A DNA stretch of 64,000 nt from Polytrichum commune (GCA_950295325.1 OX485807.1:5520501-5584500), one strand, 5' to 3'. Numbered from the stretch's first letter, positions 1-12,371 are shown. Notes: a model not told the origin generated them from the letters alone. Numbers and translations are program-made.

Positions 1-400
1 GAGGGTAGGCTAGGAATAGGGGGTTAGAAAAGGGGAAAAGGGGGGGAATGGTTAGTAGGTTATAGGATTATAAAACTCCTCATTTTCATCTCAAATTTTA
101 TATTATTATGTCTTTATATCTTCTTATATGTGAATTGTTCATTTTATATTTTTATGTATGTGAATAAATTAATTACTCATTATATAACTGGTTTTTTACT
201 TCTTACTTGATACTCCTCCATTACAAAGTGTAGTCAACATGTGGGCATTAGTTCAACACACATTTTGAGATGAGGCTTCTTCAAACACTTTAAGGCCTTC
301 TCCCCAACCTACATGATACCTACTTGCCTACCCATTCGGCCCAATTTCCTACCATGGGCACACATTTGTGACATGTACGAGTCAAGCCGAAAGATTAGTA
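1..400. other. AT-rich intergenic sequence, nothing recognised
   Basis: The first 60 bases are purine-rich and the rest is AT-rich with no long open frame. I see no RNA gene or element end here. Confidence 0.5.
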
Positions 401-835
401 AAAGGTGTCGCATTGCCAATTCGTAATTCATTTGCACAAGCCCAAGCTACACTAATTATCACATTTTAGTGTTATAGGGTATTTGTGTCACAATGCCAAT
501 ATTTCTAATGATGTCACATCTTATGAATAAGTTTACAAGTATTGGCATTCCAACTTGCTTTTAGTTTGGTATTATATGCATCCTAACAGCTTTTGTAATG
601 AACTATTGTCATGGATGATTGAAATTTGGATGAAGAATCACTTAACAAAGTGATAGTAATTGCATCATTGTAAATCTACAATGTCCAAAAGTCTATATAA
701 GGAATGACAAATATTATTAGGTTTAGATTTGTGGTTGGTGACACTACACGGGACGGTTTTCAATTAGTATTGAGCAAGACAAACGGAATTGGTGACACTC
801 TATACAATATTTAGGTGTAGTCTTACTTAAGGTGA
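400..835 (+). repeat. Dispersed repeat, pair member 1 (matches about 59,490-59,920)
   Basis: Segments recur in the same order near 59.5-59.9 kb: a cytosine-poor stretch with ATGAATAA and CACAAG, then TGTCATG/GATTGA, then CACTTA..CAAA, and finally the phrases GACACTACAC, ATTAGTATTGAG and GAATTGGTGACACT. The ends carry AGTGTCAC-like motifs also seen in the CACTACACC family. It is probably an old non-autonomous transposon, but I could not fix its exact ends or a target duplication. Confidence 0.5.
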
Positions 836-2200
836 AAACACAATCAACTATGTTGGTTTATGAATAAATATTTTCTTTAACTTATTTGACTCATAATTAG
901 CCTACAAGCTCAAATTAACGTAGTGGAAGCTCGGGGGATCATTATATGTGTTTCATATAGCACGTGCAATAAACGTGTAATTAGAGGCCCCTTAGGGCAC
1001 ACAAATTTAGTATACTTATTTTAAATTGGTGACAACCCAATTTAAAATAAGGGAGGGATGTGCTACATGGTATAATTTTGCTCCATGAGGACTTAAACTC
1101 GGTAACCATTCATTTGTAGTAAATGTAAATTTATGTACAACTTTTATGGTCCCTTAGGGCACACTTTCATGTGTTGACCCTTCATACATCATTGACAATA
1201 AGGGTGGAGTTACATTAAGGTCCAAGACCAAAGAAACTTGACTTTGAACAATCTCATTGGTCAAGAGGAAAATGTTGGGCCCAAAAGAATATACACCAGG
1301 GTCCAACTCCAAAGCATGAGAGAACAAAGTGGCGCCATTGTTCCGCTGAATCTTATTTATCCCAATTAAAGTTGAAAGTACTCCTCCTAATTTTTGAAAC
1401 CAATCCTCAAGGTTGGGTCCAATTTACACCATGTCCATTTGAAATAATCCTTAGGATAAACTCGCTATAATTCACATATATTACCTACCCAATCTATATT
1501 CTTTCTATTTTAACTCAAGGTGAAAGATGGGTACCTAGATTTTTGGTGGATAGGGTATCCATCGATAACCATGCATAGGTTCATGGTGAGGTAGTTGTTG
1601 CACCTATTCATGAAACTTTTGGCTAGTTGGGTACGTAGAGTGCTATGGTTTATGTGTTAGTTATCTCATTGGGTTAACCTTTCAAAGTGCACTCGAAACC
1701 TGTGCAATCCAAATCTTTTGATCAACTCTTCAATTCTTGGAAGAAAATTGAAGTGGAAAATACTCGAGAACCCATTATAGTCACACAGGACCTTGCATTT
1801 GTGCTACCCATCTAGGTCATGCCCCACTTTTATTCTATTTTGGCCTTGCATAAATCACATGGTCATGAGAATGTGGGACCAAAAATGACATGACACATTT
1901 GCTTATAATGGCCTACATACTTAGGGTATAGTTCATTCAAGTGCATAATCAGTAGGGCCTTGGTCCTACTACAGAGGAGTCTCCACTCGCTTGTCTCGAA
2001 CACAGTGTCCTACACAATGGACATGCTGCATGTGCACATAACCTTAGGTCATGTGATGTCTCCACTTGGTTTTGATTGTATTGAAAACCATACAACACAG
2101 CATATGCTATGTTTCCACATTGCCCAAAAAATAAGGATCCAGCCTGGAGTAGGTGCACCTAGCTTACAGAGTCACTCATTCATTCACCAACAGTTAAGTA
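836..2200. other. Intergenic sequence, no gene recognised
   Basis: AT-rich spacer. A 14-bp inverted repeat (TTATTTTAAATTGG and its complement) lies around 1016-1051. The phrase CCCTTAGGGCACAC occurs twice (about 990 and 1150). Overlapping 69- and 89-codon open frames near 1.95-2.23 kb on opposite strands look like chance: they have no recognisable domain. Confidence 0.5.
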
Positions 2201-2227
2201 TGCAATTTTTGTACTGTAAAGTACAGT

Positions 2228-2269
2228 AAATATGATATTTAGTATTTTAGAACACTAAATATCATATTT
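2228..2269. repeat. Perfect 16-bp inverted repeat (hairpin), probable minimal CACTACACC-family remnant
   Basis: Arms 2228-2243 and 2254-2269 are exact complements (AAATATGATATTTAGT) with a 10-base loop. The right arm continues into GGTGTAGT, the outer end of the CACTACACC family seen at 16.3, 35.7, 36.1 and 48.9 kb, so this is best read as two terminal repeats left nearly abutting after loss of the interior. Confidence 0.6.
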
Positions 2270-3378
2270 GGTGTAGTTAATGAGGATGGAGTGATACTAA
2301 CCGTATGGTGTCTTACTGTGATTTTGTCTCAAACTAGAGGATGCTCTCAAACATAAGTAAATCCTGGCTAAAAACTTCGTGGCCATGAAGTGCTCACGAA
2401 CATGCACATGATTCACAAGGAAGAATTATTTTTGCATTCGATCTGTTTTCAAGTTAAGAACTCGAGATACTGCAAGGTATAAAACACGACATAGCCAGGT
2501 GCAGAAAGTTACTGAAACCGCATTCTCTGTGCATATCTCCTGTGTTCTTACTTTCCATAAATGTATAGAAGCATATGTAGTCATCTGTTCCTTCCAAGTT
2601 TTCAGTTAGCACGGACTTCACTGCCAAAATTCACCACAAAGCAGTAGCATGACAAATCACTGCACTTGCAAGAAAAATTAAATTTCTCATCCAGGAGTTC
2701 TAAGCAGACCCAAACAACTTGTAATAAATCAATTCACTAGTATTGGAGATGCAACCTACAAAAACCTCCTTGACAACTGTAATCAAACTCTGTTGAGATA
2801 CTGCAGTAACATTACATTCAGAGGTCCAATTAAGGCACAAACAATCCTAGGTCTAGGTATGTTCTGGAGATCAGGCGTGACTTTCGGAACCAACCTTTAT
2901 CCTTCTTGAGATGAGCCACCATCTTGTGGCAATCCGCAGTGCCATCACTGGTGAAGTCGTCGTCATTGAATCTCTCTCTTGGAGCAGGCTTGCAGGACTT
3001 TGGGTCCTTGAGAAGACAGCCGCAATTGCAATAAGGTAGTCCAATTCAATACAAGAGTTCAAATTGCTTTGTGTGCTGGAAACCACAGTGGCCTCTGGTG
3101 CTGGATACAGCAAGCCACATGGAGACAGCTGACACATGTCTTCAGACATAACAAGGAATGGCTGCTTGCAATGGCATGGACTACCCAGAGTGCCCTGTAA
3201 GTGCTGGTGGTGTCCCTGGCGCCTGTAAAGGGGGAGCCATGGCTGCCATTGGTTGATAATGCTTTGCATCTCTGACTATGAACATGTAGCCTTCCCCTCC
3301 TCTGTCCTCCCTTGACAAATGTTGCATCAAAAGAAATCTCAAGTACATGTACAATCTGCTGAAGATGATGCAAGGCGG
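2270..3378 (-). other. Downstream flank and probable 3' UTR of the receptor-kinase gene
   Basis: This lies immediately after the stop codon of the minus-strand gene. It contains several 60-130-codon open frames in competing frames, none with a recognisable domain. The base composition just past the stop is similar to that of the exon, which suits a transcribed 3' UTR, but I cannot place the polyadenylation site. Confidence 0.4.
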
Positions 3379-6300
3379 TCAGGCATTCGTTAAAGCAACA
3401 AGTTGGTCATAGATGCATTTGACAGTTGGCCTTGTTGCTTGGGGAGCCATGCATGAGAGGGCGATGGCAAGAACCTCATGCATGCTTTTAGGGGGATCCT
3501 GCTCTCTATGCACTCCCACAATGGCAGGATCGAAGCAGTCTACTGGCCGGCCTTCAACAGCCACTAACTTCACCCAGTCGGGTAGATCAACAGCCCCATA
3601 ATTTGCAGACATGATGTCCCCTGCACCTTTTCCAGTGATCAACTCCATTAAGATTACACCTAGAGCATAAACATCAGCCACGAGTGAAGGCTTTGGTTTG
3701 CGAGTGGCTGCCAGCTCAGGTGATCGGTAGCCCAATGCACCTGCATTTAGAATCTGGTTGGCAGTTCCTGCAACTGTCATGAGCCGATGAAGGCTGTAGT
3801 CAGCAACACGAGCCGTCAAGTTCGGGCCCTGAAGAAGCACATTCCTGGCTTTGAGGTTACCGTGGGCCACGCCATGCTTGTTGTGTAGGTAAGACAGCCC
3901 ATTTGCAATTCCCACTGCCACTTGTAGCCGTTGATCCCAGGTCAGTGGAGAGTACCTCCGCCCAGTCCTCTCTGCACACAAAAAACCCACATAAATATGT
4001 GCTGGTCTCTCCTAAATCACTCTGCTCTTGAAGATCTGAGACGGTCATGCCAATTGCCAAACAACCCTGTCCAATTACTCTCCTGAAGGGCCAGCCACAC
4101 ATAGCTTGACCTCAAGCTCAAGCTTGGAAGTTGGGTGGGCCGAGGTAAAAGAAATTGGACACTTACATGTGCCTATAATGATGGAGCTTAGGTTCCTCCG
4201 TTTTTTGTGAAATGATGTTTAGGTTCAATCCCGAACTTGAGCTTGTAGTCATCAGACTTGAAAATTCTACAAGTTCAAGTTTGGGCTTGAGCTGGAAGAT
4301 CAATCCTACAAAACCCAGGACCAACCTTGAGACAAAGCTCCATCATTTTAGGCTCAAACTCTTTTACCTTGGCCAACCAAACTTTTGAGCTCAACCCCAT
4401 GAATCAATATGCACAGCAAGACACAAATGCAGTTACTATCAGGGGGTTTGGATCAATAATAGATACAATCAATCATACTGACACAAAAAATCCAACGATC
4501 AGAGGAAACGTTTCAATCCTCCCGTCACCCAATACTATACTGCAAAAAATAACAAACTTTTTTTTTTAGCTCCAGTTTGCATACACTTCACTCCAAAGAC
4601 CTATGAGATACTCCAAATAGGATCATACAGCAGTCAGGCGGGTAGAAGACACTCACCGTATAGATGGTATGCCAAGCTCCCTGTGCTCACATAATCTGAC
4701 AATAGAAGCTTTTCGTGTTCCCGGGGCCCCCAGTAGTAGCCTCTAAGTGATACCACATGAGGGTGCTTAATACCACCAAAGCGCTTGGCCTCCCTCGTAA
4801 ACTCTTTCTTGTTCTTTGCAAGGCCTTCACGCAGCCATTTGACAGTGAGGACATGCCCATTGTCCAGGGTGGCCTTGTATGATGTCCCATGGTTACTTCT
4901 GCCCAGAACCTCAGCTGGGGCTCTGGACAACTCCTCAGCCGTAAATAGCAAGGATGCATCAAGAAAGAAGAGGTCGCCAGCCAACCGATCAGGAGACCTA
5001 ACCTTCAGCACCATTGGGTGCTCAGCTGAGATGGAGGAGTCATCATCAGAGGAAGGTGGCCCCCCGGCTCGAAACTTTGTCCGCATCGGTGATTCTCCAC
5101 TCTTCTGTAAGTCAAGAGCATCCAGCTTCATATCATTCCTGGCTTTCGCAATTAGAGCACTCTTCACAGATGTACCTCTTGGAACTACAGGTGGGACTTC
5201 AGCTCCCACAGCAACATCCACAGCAGCATCAGGGGTAGGTTTGTTTTCCTGTTGTGCTTTAACTGCAACAGGGCTCGCAGCAGAAGGTTTCAAGGTGAAG
5301 CGGTAATATATAAGTACACTAGCAGCTGCAACAAGCGCTGCTCCAACTGTGCAGCCGACAATTAGCCCAATTTTGAGTGCTAAACTCCCTCTTTTGTGAC
5401 CACTTTCCAAAGTAACCTGCACTCCAGAGCTTGACGCATTTCCACTTGAGTGGGGTAACATCAAGTTTGGATTTCCTGGATAAAATGATGAGTTTGAGAA
5501 AGAGAGTAGATTTGAAGGCACTGTGCCTGACAAGCTATTGCCTGAGACATTGAAATATTTCAGGACAGAAGAGAGTTTTGCAGGTATTGTGCCAGTTAGC
5601 AAGTTTCTGGAGAGGTCAAGATGTTGAAGTAACGACAAACTGGATAATTGAGATGGGATGGTTCCTCCCAGCTGATTTGCACTCAGGCTGAGGAAAAGAA
5701 GTTGAGTGTATGTGCCTATCGTGGAAGGGATCCCACTGCTCAAATTATTGCTTGATAAATCCAACACCTGAAGGGGAAGCCCTGTTTCCAGTGGTCCTGA
5801 TTCACCAGGAATAGCCCCTGTAAATTGATTGTGTGACAGTGCCAACTCCGTGATGGAGGGTGAGGTCAGCAACTTCGGAGGGATGGAACCAGAAAGTTGA
5901 TTGTAGCTCAAATTGAGAGTTGTTAGTCGGAAAAGCTGCTGCCATGTTTCGTTGTCAAGAGGTCCTCCTAGGTTGTTGTTACTGAGGTCTAATGTTCCAA
6001 GGCCAGGATTCCACTTGCTCAATATAACGCCATCTGAAAAGTTGTTGTTACTCAAATCCACCACCACACACGACTGTATCTTTATAGGGAGTGCGCCCGT
6101 CAGCTTGTTTGAAGCAAGCTTCAAAACGCTCAAGACCTTTGATGTTACTGGACCCAGACTGCCTGTACCCATCAAAACAACAAGAAATTATAGTATGTCA
6201 GTAGGACACTTCAATTCAAACCAGATCGATGCAAAGACATAGTAGAATTCTAAGGTACAACAAGAACTCTTATGTAACACATAAAATTAAGGTCATTTAC

Positions 6301-7838
6301 TTGTAGCTGCCAATCAGAAAACCAAAAAGACCACCGATAGCTTGTGACTTATTGTCACAAACGCTCGTGCCACCCAACTTTATGGCTTTCAAGACTGGCA
6401 AAACCTGGATGCAAAGAGACATGAACCCCATGACAACGATGAAGCTTCAGCAGGAAATTGAAGCACTCATCAAAACGTGGACATGGACTGCCTTCAACCT
6501 TCCCTGTTCACTTGTAAACAATTTACAGAGGAAAGACTATGTCAAAATGAGCAAATCTCTCAGCACAAGTTCAGTTTCCTTTCGTGACCTGATACTACAC
6601 ACACAAGGTCTGATCCGTATGGAAAACAACTGCATACGCACTCTGCTAACTGTCAAGCACACCAATTAAAACTATGGCGAACGTTGAGCAGCACTAAATA
6701 GAACAAGCTTCACAATATTGGACTGCACAATCTCCAACGCCTTCAGAATTTATCCTTTTCTAATATGATGCCGTCAACTGAGATGAAAACCATCAGCAGA
6801 GACCACCAGCCGAACATGTATAACAAAAGAGGCAGAGGAAAATTGGCAAGAAGAGATCTTACCATTAAGCTGGTTTCGACTGAGGTCTAATTCTTGCAGC
6901 ATCGGTGTCTGGTGGTCGTCCAGCAACTGAGGTGGAATCTCATTTGTAAGAAAGTTATCTGTTAATCGCAGCGTGGTAAGAGAGGTCAGTAAGGACATTG
7001 TTGGTATGGGTCCTGAGAGCTGGTTTCTGCTTAAATCGAGAACTTTGAGATAAGTACAAGTTCCCAAAGTCGTCCCATCAAATTCTGGAGGGATAGCGCC
7101 ATCGAAAGCATTTGAAGAAAGGTATAAGTAGCCGAGGTTCGCCAAGTGACACAGATTTTTTGGGATGCCACCCGAAAGCTGGTTACCACTCAGGTCTAAG
7201 ACCTCCAACTTGGAGGCCATGTCCGGCTGGATCTGTAGAGGACCTGTAAGCTGGTTTCCAGAGAGGTTAAGGCGTTGAAGCTGCGGTAGGTTCAAAACGG
7301 AAGAGACATCACCGGTAAGCTGGTTATCAGCTAACGAGAGATTGACCAAGCTGACAAGACCCTTCAAGGATGTGGGTATCCCACCCGATATGCGATTTGC
7401 AGCAATATCCATGTCTTGTAACTTTGTCAAGGTCCCGAGATCATCTGGGAGCTGACCACTGAGCAAGTTGTTGGCCAGCTTGAGAGACACGAGCCCGGAG
7501 AGGTGACCCAGAGTCCCACTCTGGATGACCCCTGCCAAAGAAAGGCCGGAGAGGTTAAGTCCCACAACTTGACATAACCCATTTGTGTTTGTTTGAACTC
7601 CATACCATGATGACTGTGGACAACCGGAGACATCCACATTGGTACCTACCCATGTTTCTGTCAACACCCCGGGCTGTGTCAACCCAGCTTTGAATGCAAG
7701 AAGCGCTTCGCCGTCTGGAGATATGGCCCAGAATGAGGGCAAACCACATAGCAACAACATCATCAACACTACATGCAGCATGCGCTTCACCCCTTGCATC
7801 CTTATGAACATGGATTCTCCCATGTGGTTCCCCATCAT
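3379..7838 (-). CDS. GHR1: LRR receptor-like pseudokinase, GHR1 type
   Basis: Probable orthologue of Arabidopsis GHR1 (At4g20940), a plasma-membrane LRR receptor-like protein required for stomatal closure responses. Coding exons join(7838..6863, 6162..4657, 3971..3379) give about 1,024 residues, close to the roughly 1,050 of the family; both introns are phase 1 with GT-AG ends. The first in-frame ATG is at 7838; an in-frame TAG lies upstream and no ATG intervenes. A signal peptide covers about residues 20-38, followed by an LRRNT region and many LxxLxLxxNxLxGxIP repeats, with one transmembrane helix near 586-612. The kinase-like domain begins around 730. It keeps the VAIK-type lysine (VKW, about K767), but HRD is replaced by HGN (864-866) and DFG by ADY (884-886). 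This is the GHR1 pattern, so it is expected to act as a catalytically inactive scaffold. Assignment is from recalled family similarity across both extracellular and kinase parts. Confidence 0.9.
3972..4656 (-). other. Intron 2 of the GHR1-type gene (685 bp)
   Basis: The donor is ATACG|GTGAGT and the acceptor GTGTGCAG|AGAGG. Splicing joins ..HLY to ERTGRRY.., which matches the kinase-domain hinge of the family. Reading through the donor would stop after six extra residues. The intron is AT-rich and holds no element that I recognise. Confidence 0.9.
6163..6862 (-). other. Intron 1 of the GHR1-type gene (700 bp)
   Basis: On the minus strand the donor reads AATG|GTAAGA and the acceptor GTACAG|GCAGTC. 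Joining restores NQLNGSLG, a continuous LRR segment. An open frame of 105 codons on the opposite strand inside it (6352-6669) has no recognisable domain. Confidence 0.9.
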
Positions 7839-8760
7839 TTGCTTCTCCTCCGATTTGGACACACCTTCGAAACGAACGAGAATGTGGCACTGTGCGGCGT
7901 CATTCTGGATGGCATAAGCTTCTTGCAGCTATGGGAGTAGAGCCTGAGCCTGCATTTCCAGACTCCTTGTTTGCACACGGTACTAAGCACGGGCTATGTC
8001 TCCACCTCTCAACTCCTACATAACCACAAACATATATTGCCTGCGGACGCCTCGGTTCGATCATTCCCTCGTCTCAAGCCTTGACAAGGTAGTACGACCC
8101 CATAGCGTAGCACGATGATTAAAATGGGGACATACACAACAGAAATCCCTCTTATGGCTTTGTCTGATGAATCAAGTTCTTGATGGAAGAAGAGAAGCCA
8201 ATGCTGATGATGGGTAACCAAGAATGCTAGTTTACACCTCTGAAGGGTAGCCTATAATGTGTACCGAACTCGTTCGATCTCTTGGAGGAAGTCAAAAACC
8301 AGCTGACCATGTCTCATTGATCCCGCTTTCCTCAAAGAACACACACATCCACCTCACTCTTGCTGCGAGTCTATTCTGTTTCGTTCTGGGAAAGGAAGAG
8401 TCTCTTCTTTATGTTTGCCCTACTGTTTCTTGCTTGCTTGCTTGCTTGCTTGATTGAGCATGAGCACATGGAGTTGTCGTTGCCTAACTCACATACCGAC
8501 ATAACACTGAAACTCAGCGATGGCAAAAAACCTGAGCTAGCACTGTCAAATTGACACCTCTGCAGCTCATACATACATACACTGCCGCCAGCGCCCCACT
8601 TCTTGACGAAAGTTACAAAAGGAATGCACCACCGGAACCCACTCTTGCGGCACTAAGAAACACAATGTGCCCACCACCGCTCTCAACCCAACCTCAAATC
8701 TACCCACATACACATATCAGTCTAACCTTCCCAGTAGACATAACCACCGCCAACCTCAAG
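7839..8760 (-). promoter_or_regulatory. Upstream flank of the GHR1-type gene, probable 5' UTR and proximal promoter
   Basis: No open frame here continues into the gene; an in-frame TAG sits shortly before the first ATG. A CTTG microsatellite (about six units) is at 8429-8452. The transcription start cannot be placed from sequence, and I do not identify a convincing TATA box on the minus strand. Confidence 0.4.
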
Positions 8761-8769
8761 AGACACCTC

Positions 8770-9165
8770 AGCTGGTTCTTGCAACACCTAACACAACCTA
8801 CATTGAAAGAAGCTTCCAAAACGGCTTCAAAGCCACCATCACAATCGCCTCCCTAACCCAACCCTCGACTTCCTCAACACCCAATGCCAGCTCTCACAAC
8901 CACCGCCTCACCTCACCTCACCTCACCGCAATCTTGCAACTCCTAACATAACCCACATTGAAAGAAGCTTCCAAAACGACTTCAAGGCCACCATCACAAT
9001 CGCATCCCTAACCCAAACCTCGACTTCCCCAACATCCAATGCCAGCTTACACAACCACCACCTCACCTCACCTCATTCTTGCAACTCCTGACATAGTCCA
9101 CATTGAAAGAAACTTCCAAAATGACTTCAAAGCCACCACCGACAGAATCGCCTCCTCGACTTCCT
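8770..9165. repeat. Tandem repeat, about 150-bp unit, three copies, upstream of the receptor gene
   Basis: The phrase CATTGAAAGAA occurs at 8801, 8956 and 9101, each followed by a CTTCCAAAA..GACTTCAA..GCCACCA block and, in the first two, CCCTCGACTTCC..CAACA and a CCTCACCTCACCTCA run. Unit lengths are about 155 and 145 bp. The copies are clearly diverged, so the duplication is not fresh. It lies 0.9-1.3 kb upstream of the start codon and could affect promoter structure. Confidence 0.75.
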
Positions 9166-9399
9166 CCTCTTCAGTAACACTAATATGTCAGCTTACCTAC
9201 ATCATTGCAACCTACAATCACTTGCCCACCGGAACTCCCAAGCCGACTCCCCGCACTAAACTCAACCCAATCACCAATGACACAAAGCTCACTCCCACAA
9301 CGGACGACGAAAGCGAGCTTGCCAAATTAGGACGACACGACGACAACGATGACGAAGAACAAAAAGAAGAAGAAGAGAGTACTCAGAATAGAGTGAAGT

Positions 9400-9860
9400 A
9401 AAAAGAGTGTTCAAGTTAGTGCTACGAGCAGTAACAGTTGCAACGCTTTGTTTAGCAATGTGGCCACCTCCTGGCGTACTACAGACATGGCAATGGAAAG
9501 GAGAAGAGTAAAGTGTGTCCGCTGGCCCCACATTGAAACGCTCTCTTCTCGCCTTCTCCCCTAGGCAAGCTAAGCTTAGCTTAGGAGTCCGAGTCCTGGA
9601 CCCTCTCGACAACAACACACTGCCCGCAACCCCCGAGGCCGCCCCTGCGGTGCGCTGGCAAGGAGGGAAGGGAGGAAGCGAGGAGACTTCGCGAGGTGTC
9701 TTCCGGTTCAAGACCCCCCCTCTTCCCTCTCTCTTCCCGCGAAGTCCACCCCCCTCCTCTGGCCGTTTCTCTGAAAAGGGCGACCCCCCAAGGAGGAGGA
9801 GTCATGATTCATTATGTTTTCCTTTTTGCCCTTTTCTTTTATTTACTTACCCAGGCTTTA
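9400..9860. promoter_or_regulatory. GC-rich island upstream of the receptor gene; includes a shared dispersed motif
   Basis: Markedly GC-richer than its surroundings, with CG dinucleotides, purine runs and a TAAGCTTAGCTTA-type palindrome near 9567-9580. Overlapping open frames on both strands are of similar length, as expected for GC-rich non-coding DNA. The phrase GAGGTGTCTTCC..CAAGACCCC (about 9690-9715) recurs at about 14,450-14,475 and, more diverged, at 13,335-13,365, so part of the region is repeat-derived. Promoter function is only an inference from position. Confidence 0.35.
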
Positions 9861-9879
9861 AAGGTTTGCATTAGTACAT

Positions 9880-10930
9880 ACATACAAACACAGTTACCGG
9901 TACATTTAGTGTGGTATCTGAGTAATATGAATTTAGGTATGAATTTAAAGTGTCGCAAAATGTATGGACTAGATAACCAACGAGAGGAGAAGTGTCGTCC
10001 ACTTACTCGGTTATGATCGATCGGTTCATGGACAAAATTTGGGATGATATGGTGGATGATATTGCACTTCTACGTACGTGAGAACTTGTGACGAAGTCTG
10101 ATGACCTTGGTGACGAGGTTTCAAGGTTGGCACTGTTGTATTGGTATTGTATACGTACATTTGGTGTGGAATCTAAATGAGATGATGTTTCTTCCATGTA
10201 GGATTGATAGAGTGGGGAAGGTTTATGGACTAGATGACCAACAAAAGGAGAAGTGTTGTCCACCTACTCGACTATGATCGATCAATTCATGGACAAAATC
10301 TGGGAATTATGATGGATGATATTGCACCTCCACGTATGTGAGAACTTGTGACGAGGTCTGGTAACCTTGGTGACGAGGCTTTGAAGTTGGCATTGTTGCA
10401 TTGGTATCGTTTACGTACATTTGGTGTGGAATCTGAACGAGTTGATGTTTATTTCATGTAGGATTGATAAAGTGGGGAAGATTTATGGACTAGTTGACCA
10501 ACGAGAGGAGAGTGTCCATCCATCTACTCGATTATAATTGATCGGCTCGTGGACAACATCTGGGAATTATGATGGATGATATTGCACCTCCATGTATGTG
10601 AGAACTTGTGATGAGGTCTAATAACCTTGGTGGCAAGGCTTTGAGGTTGGCACTATTGCATTGGTATCGTATACGGACATTTGGTGTGGAATCTGAATGA
10701 GATGATGTTTCTTCCACATAGAATTGATAAAGTAGGGAAGGTTTATGGACTAGATAGCCAACGAGAGAATAGAGTGCTCATCCATCTACTCAATTATAAT
10801 TGATTGGCTCGTGGACAAAACTTGGGAATTATGATTGATATATCGCACCTCCGTGTATGTGTGAAATTGTGACGAGTTTTGATGACACTTATGCTCTTGG
10901 ATGAGTGACCGGTTATGGATTGGGTAATGA
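9880..10930 (+). repeat. Tandem array, 261-bp unit, about four copies
   Basis: Equivalent positions in successive units fall at 10,015, 10,276, 10,536 and 10,799, so the period is 260-263 bp. Each unit contains CTCGTGGAC or TTCATGGAC, GGATGATAT, GAGAACTTGTGACGA, TGGTGTGGAATCTGA and GGACTAGATAACCAACG-type phrases. Copies differ by scattered substitutions. A diverged single copy occurs at about 38,085-38,270, so the unit began as a dispersed repeat. Confidence 0.85.
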
Positions 10931-11320
10931 ACGAGAGTAGAGAATACAATCTGAACATAATGCTTTCATGTAATATAGGTGGATCTTAAATGGTTGCTAC
11001 TTTATGGCAAGCCCACTTCCCCTTGAATATGAAACACCCAATTAATGTGACATTGGGTAGCAATCCAAATCGAGGTTGTAGTTACTTTCCTCGTAGTTTT
11101 TGGATTTTTTATGAATATTTTTTTTTGAAATCAAAGTGAAGATTCTCGCGCTCATTAAATGGTCATATATGTTCCCCCTACCTCCCATTATATTCACTAT
11201 TAGGTCTATGTTGGGTAACAAATTATGAGCACGTCATCCAATCACTTTCATAAATATGTCCTTTTAATGTCCATTCTTGGATCCGCAACTAACCATACAT
11301 CATTCAAATATATGTATAGT
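10931..11320 (+). repeat. Dispersed repeat R5, copy 1
   Basis: Contains the block AAAGTGAAGATTCTCG..CATTAAATGGTCATATA..TTCCC..CACTATTAGG and, further on, TTAATGTCCATTCTTGGATC. Equivalent ordered blocks occur near 37.3, 53.6, 54.65 and 56.45 kb. No terminal repeats are visible, so it may be a fragment of a larger retroelement. Confidence 0.5.
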
Positions 11321-12371
11321 CTCACCTTGATTATACCATGCATTTCATGTCGACCAAACTTTCTAGTGTTCATTTACCTCAATATTACGACTACATTGCT
11401 CGCAATACAATCTTTTTTGTATTGCATTAATATAACATTGTATTAATATAACAAAGGTAATTGATGTGCATAAGTGGTAGGATCCACACTAGGATCTACC
11501 TTGGGATTGGGGAGTTATTCCAAGTACATAATGGATTCATTGATGGGTTAACTTGACTTAACTTAACTCAAGTTAATTGTTTAAAAACCTCGGTTCTAGA
11601 ACAAATGTTGCACTTTTAATATATTTGGGTTTTGGGTGGAGATTGAAGGATTTAGGGATTGCAACTGTTGAGATCGATCTTTGGATCTAGGATACGGCGA
11701 GCATTGTAATTACGCAATATTACTATTGATTTCTCACCACCTATTGTTATAAGTGTGGTACAACTCTTGGAACATGGAACAATTGCTTCATTTAAAGTTC
11801 AATATAAGAAAAACTTGCTTTTGGAATGGGTTCTCTCTCAACTCGACTCTTCTACTACTCACCATATTTCTTAAACTCTATTATGTGACATTGAAAGCAT
11901 AACTATTCAAGAAATAAATTAATAACTCTTTCATACTTATGCATCTTCATTGTGTATACAAAAATGAAATTTTACATCAAAATCGACCATCTTCTTGAAA
12001 AACCTCAAAAGTACAACATTTGAGGCCAAAATGTTATATTATCGAGAATATGACGTTTGGACAATACGACACTTTCTTGCAGGACCACATGATCATGTTA
12101 ACGAGGGAGGAGCAGTAACGAATTAAGAGAATTAACTGAATGAGGCATAGCTGCCATTGGTATAAAGTGGGAAAGGTTTATGGTGAGGTTCCTAAATGCC
12201 TTTTATAGCATTCATGGGACAAGCTTATGGTGACTCTTTTGTATTGCACATTTGAATTTTGATTGTCGCCAACTTCTGCAATGTCAACTTGTGGGATAAA
12301 GAAAGTTACTGAAATTTGGCAAAAAGAAAGTGGCACAAATAGCCATAATTACATTGCTTTCCCCCATCTTA
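11321..12371. other. AT-rich intergenic sequence
   Basis: No gene recognised. A segment at 12,150-12,240 (GGTTTATGGTGAGG..CCTAAATGCC..ATTCATGGGACAA) resembles pieces at 13,550-13,600 and 14,600-14,650, which belong to the dispersed repeat noted there. Confidence 0.45.

Noticed and set aside
2871-3373. Open frames of 104 and 132 codons downstream of the receptor gene
   Set aside because: Overlapping frames with no domain, beyond the stop of a well-supported gene; best explained as 3' UTR sequence.
4785-5306. 173-codon plus-strand frame
   Set aside because: Exactly opposite the coding exon of the receptor gene and without any domain; a shadow frame.
8551-9401. Threonine/serine/proline-rich frames upstream of the receptor gene
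   Set aside because: They arise from the C/A-rich tandem repeats and low-complexity sequence; frames are not conserved between the repeat copies.
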